This document shows positions 61,201-64,000 of a DNA stretch of 64,000 nt, piece by piece. The position numbers and the translations under genes are program-made. The notes beneath the pieces were generated by a model. The model had not been told where the DNA came from. It did not search any database and worked only from the letters and a program-made list of their open reading frames with translations. Every line of letters starts with the position of its first letter. Position 1 is the stretch's first letter. Source of the DNA: Anthopleura xanthogrammica (taxonomy: Eukaryota; Cnidaria; Anthozoa; Actiniaria; Actiniidae); NCBI GenBank assembly GCA_964019055.1, contig OZ025218.1, positions 6,729,259-6,793,258 of the forward strand. The letters run 5' to 3'.

Positions 61201-64000
61201 AGTCAAGTACTAGATGTATTTGACAGTGATCATTAGTTACCATGGCAATGAGGGATTCAAACCTTTATTTATCAGAGTGTTGAGAAGTCAAGTACCAGAT
61301 GTATTTGACAGTGATCATCAGTTATCATACCAATGAGGGATTCAAACCCTTATTTATCAGAGTGTTGAGAAGTCAAGTACCAAGTGTATTTGACAGTGAG
61401 CATCAGTTAACATAGCAATGAGGGATTCAAACCCTTATCTAACAGAGTGTATAGTAGTCAAGTACCAAGTGTATTTGACTGTGAGGATCATGTAATATAC
61501 CAATGAGGGATTCAAACCCTTATTTATCATAGTGTTGAGTAGAACAGTACCGGGTGTATTTGACAGAGATCATCAGTTACCATGGCTATGAGGGATTCAA
61601 ACCCTTATTTATCAGAGTGTTGAGAAGTCAAGTATCAGATGTATTTGACAGTGAGCATCAGTTATCATACCAATGAGGGATTCAAACCCTTATTTATCAG
61701 AGTGTTGAGTAGTCAAGTACTAGATGTATTTGACAGTGATCATTAGTTACCATGGCAATGAGGGATTCAAACCTTTATTTATCAGAGTGTTGAGAAGTCA
61801 AGTACCAGATGTATTTGACAGTGATCATCAGTTATCATACCAATGAGGGATTCAAACCCTTATTTATCAGAGTGTTGAGAAGTCAAGTACCAAGTGTATT
61901 TGACAGTGAGCATCAGTTAACATAGCAATGAGGGATTCAAACCCTTATCTATCAGAGTGTATAGTAGTCAAGTACCAAGTGTATTTGACTGTGAGGATCA
62001 TGTAATATACCAATGAGGGATTCAAACCCTTATTTATCATAGTGTTGAGTAGAACAGTACCGGGTGTATTTGACAAAGATCATCAGTTACCATGGCTATG
62101 AGGGATTCAAACCCTTATTTATCAGAGTGTTGAGAAGTCAAGTACCAAGTGTATTTGACAGTGAGCATCAGTTAACATAGCAATGAGGGATTCAAACCCT
62201 TATCTAACAGAGTGTATAGTAGTCAAGTACCAAGTGTATTTGACTGTGAGGATCATGTAATATACCAATGAGGGATTCAAACCCTTATTTATCATAGTGT
62301 TGAGTAGAACAGTACCGGGTGTATTTGACAGAGATCATCAGTTACCATGGCTATGAGGGATTCAAACCCTTATTTATCAGAGTGTTGAGAAGTCAAGTAT
62401 CAGATGTATTTGACAGTGAGCATCAGTTATCATACCAATGAGGGATTCAAACCCTTATTTATCAGAGTGTTGAGTAGTCAAGTACTAGATGTATTTGACA
62501 GTGATCATTAGTTACCATGGCAATGAGGGATTGAAACCTTTATTTATCAGAGTGTTGAGAAGTCAAGTACCAGATGTATTTGACAGTGATCATCAGTTAT
62601 CATACCAATGAGGGATTCAAACCCTTATTTATCAGAGTGTTGAGAAGTCAAGTACCAAGTGTATTTGACAGTGAGCATCAGTTAACATAGCAATGAGGGA
62701 TTCAAACCCTTATCTATCAGAGTGTATAGTAGTCAAGTACCAAGTGTATTTGACTGTGAGGATCATGTAATATACCAATGAGGGATTCAAACCCTTATTT
62801 ATCATAGTGTTGAGTAGAACAGTACCGGGTGTATTTGACAAAGATCATCAGTTACCATGGCTATGAGGGATTCAAACCCTTATTTATCAGAGTGTTGAGA
62901 AGTCAAGTACCAGATGTATTTGACAGTGAGCATCAGTTATCATACCAATGAGGGATTCAAACCCTTATTTATCAGAGTGTTGAGTAGTCAAGTACTAGAT
63001 GTATTTGACAGTGATCATTAGTTACCATGGCAATGAGGGATTGAAACCTTTATTTATCAGAGTGTTGAGTAGTCAAGTACCAAGTGTATTTGACAGTGAA
63101 CATCAGTTAACATAGCAATGAGGGATTCAAACCCTTATCTATCAGAGTGTATAGTAGTCAACTACCAAGTGTATTTGACAGTGAGGATCAGTTACCATAC
63201 CAATGAGGGATTTAAACCCTTATTTATCAGTGTTGAGTAGTCAAGTACCAGGTGTATTTGACAGTGAGGATCAGTTACCATACCAATGAGGGATTCAAAC
63301 CCTTATTTATCAGAGTGTCGAGTAGTCAAGTACCAAGTGTATTTGACAGTGAGGATCATGTACCATACCAATGAGGGATTCAAACCCTTATTTATCAGAG
63401 TGTTGAGTAGTCAAGTACCAAGTGTATATGACAGTGAGCATCAGTTACCATAGCAATGAGGGATTCAAACCCTTATTTATCAGAGTGTTGAGTAGTCAAG
63501 TACCAGGTGTCTTTGACAGTGAGCATTATTTACCATAACAATGAGGGATTCAAACCCTTATTTATCAGAGTGTTTAGTAGTCAAGTACCAGATGTATTTG
63601 ACAGTGAGGATCATGTACAATACCAATGAGGGATTCAAACCCTTATTTATGAGAGTGTTTAAAAGTCAATTACCAAGTGTATTTGACAGAGATCATCAGT
63701 TACCATGTCTATGAGGGATTCAAACCCTTATTTATCAGAGTGTTGAGAAGTCAAGTACCAGATGTATTTGACAGTGAGCATCAGTTATCATACCGATGAG
63801 GGATTCAAACCCTTATTTATCAGAGTGTTGAGTAGTCAAGTACTAGATGTATTTGACAGTGATCATTAGTTACCATGGCAATGAGGGATTCAAACCTTTA
63901 TTTATCAGAGTGTTGAGAAGTCAAGTACCAGATGTATTTGACAGTGATCATCAGTTATCATACCAATGAGGGATTCAAACCCTTATTTATCAGAGTGTTG
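55250..64000. repeat. 85-bp satellite with 510-bp higher-order repeats, about 100 units, runs off window
   Basis: GAGGGATTCAAACCCTTATT recurs every 85 bp (55814, 55899, 55984, 56069, 56154 ...). From ~56.0 to ~60.0 kb the variant GAGTAGAACAGTACCGGG returns at 510-bp steps (about 56526, 57036, 57546), then one 595-bp step (7 units), then 510 again. The array is therefore built of six-unit blocks. Some units carry a 4-bp deletion (TATCAGTGTTGAG). The order of variants at 55430-56340 is repeated at 63075-63985, offset ~7.64 kb. The 79-codon ORF at its left edge is satellite sequence. Confidence 0.97.

Noticed and set aside
55250..64000. CRISPR array
   Set aside because: Units are contiguous 85-bp repeats with no unique spacers and variants recur in fixed order; the DNA is eukaryotic. 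It is a satellite.

Overview
The window is animal nuclear DNA. Genes are split by introns with GT..AG borders and are separated by many short foldback transposons, simple-sequence tracts, minisatellites and satellite DNA. The gene content (TAF8, aquaglyceroporins, a secreted MAM-trypsin protease, an armadillo-repeat protein), moderate intron sizes and AT-rich base composition suggest an early-branching metazoan. A cnidarian, probably an anthozoan, fits best, but this is an inference from style and not a species call.

Layout. 1-3.6 kb: 5' part of an armadillo-repeat gene on the minus strand. 4.5-7.0 kb: mobile DNA, including a 20-bp TIR element, a truncated tyrosine recombinase ORF and a MITE. 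7.8-13.2 kb: a complete seven-exon gene (minus) for a 466-aa secreted MAM-trypsin protease. 15.9-21.8 kb: a complete seven-exon TAF8 gene (plus; TFIID subunit, histone fold). 21.8-28.4 kb: no gene I can support, but MITEs and minisatellites. 28.5-31.4 kb and 44.8-49.8 kb: two aquaglyceroporin paralogs in the same orientation, with identical exon lengths for exons 2-5 and identical intron phases. Between them, 32.8-41.1 kb is a recent ~4.2-kb tandem duplication; each copy has a TATA/CRE/CCAAT promoter, a 5' noncoding exon and an unrecognised 85-aa ORF. 51.3-51.5 kb: a possible CCAAT-rich promoter. 52.6-54.7 kb: a 93-bp satellite. 55.25-64 kb: an 85-bp satellite with 510-bp (6-mer) higher-order structure, running off the window.

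The most unusual thread is a repeat family that links several genes. It has a tRNA-like SINE head (A and B boxes intact at 8843 and 8886) and a 3' domain made of 57-bp units repeated about 2 to 21 times in different copies, i.e. a SINE-VNTR composite. Copies lie in protease introns, upstream of and inside TAF8, and in aquaporin introns. Other points of interest: a five-fold reiteration of the signal-peptide exon's splice donor; a perfect 78-bp palindrome beside a decayed duplicate of TAF8 exon 3; a promoter block in the duplicated 85-aa gene that is far better conserved than its ORF; and a family of CACAGG-ended foldback elements with 7-bp target duplications.

All gene models were built by reading splice sites and checking that phases match across junctions; none has been tested against transcripts.
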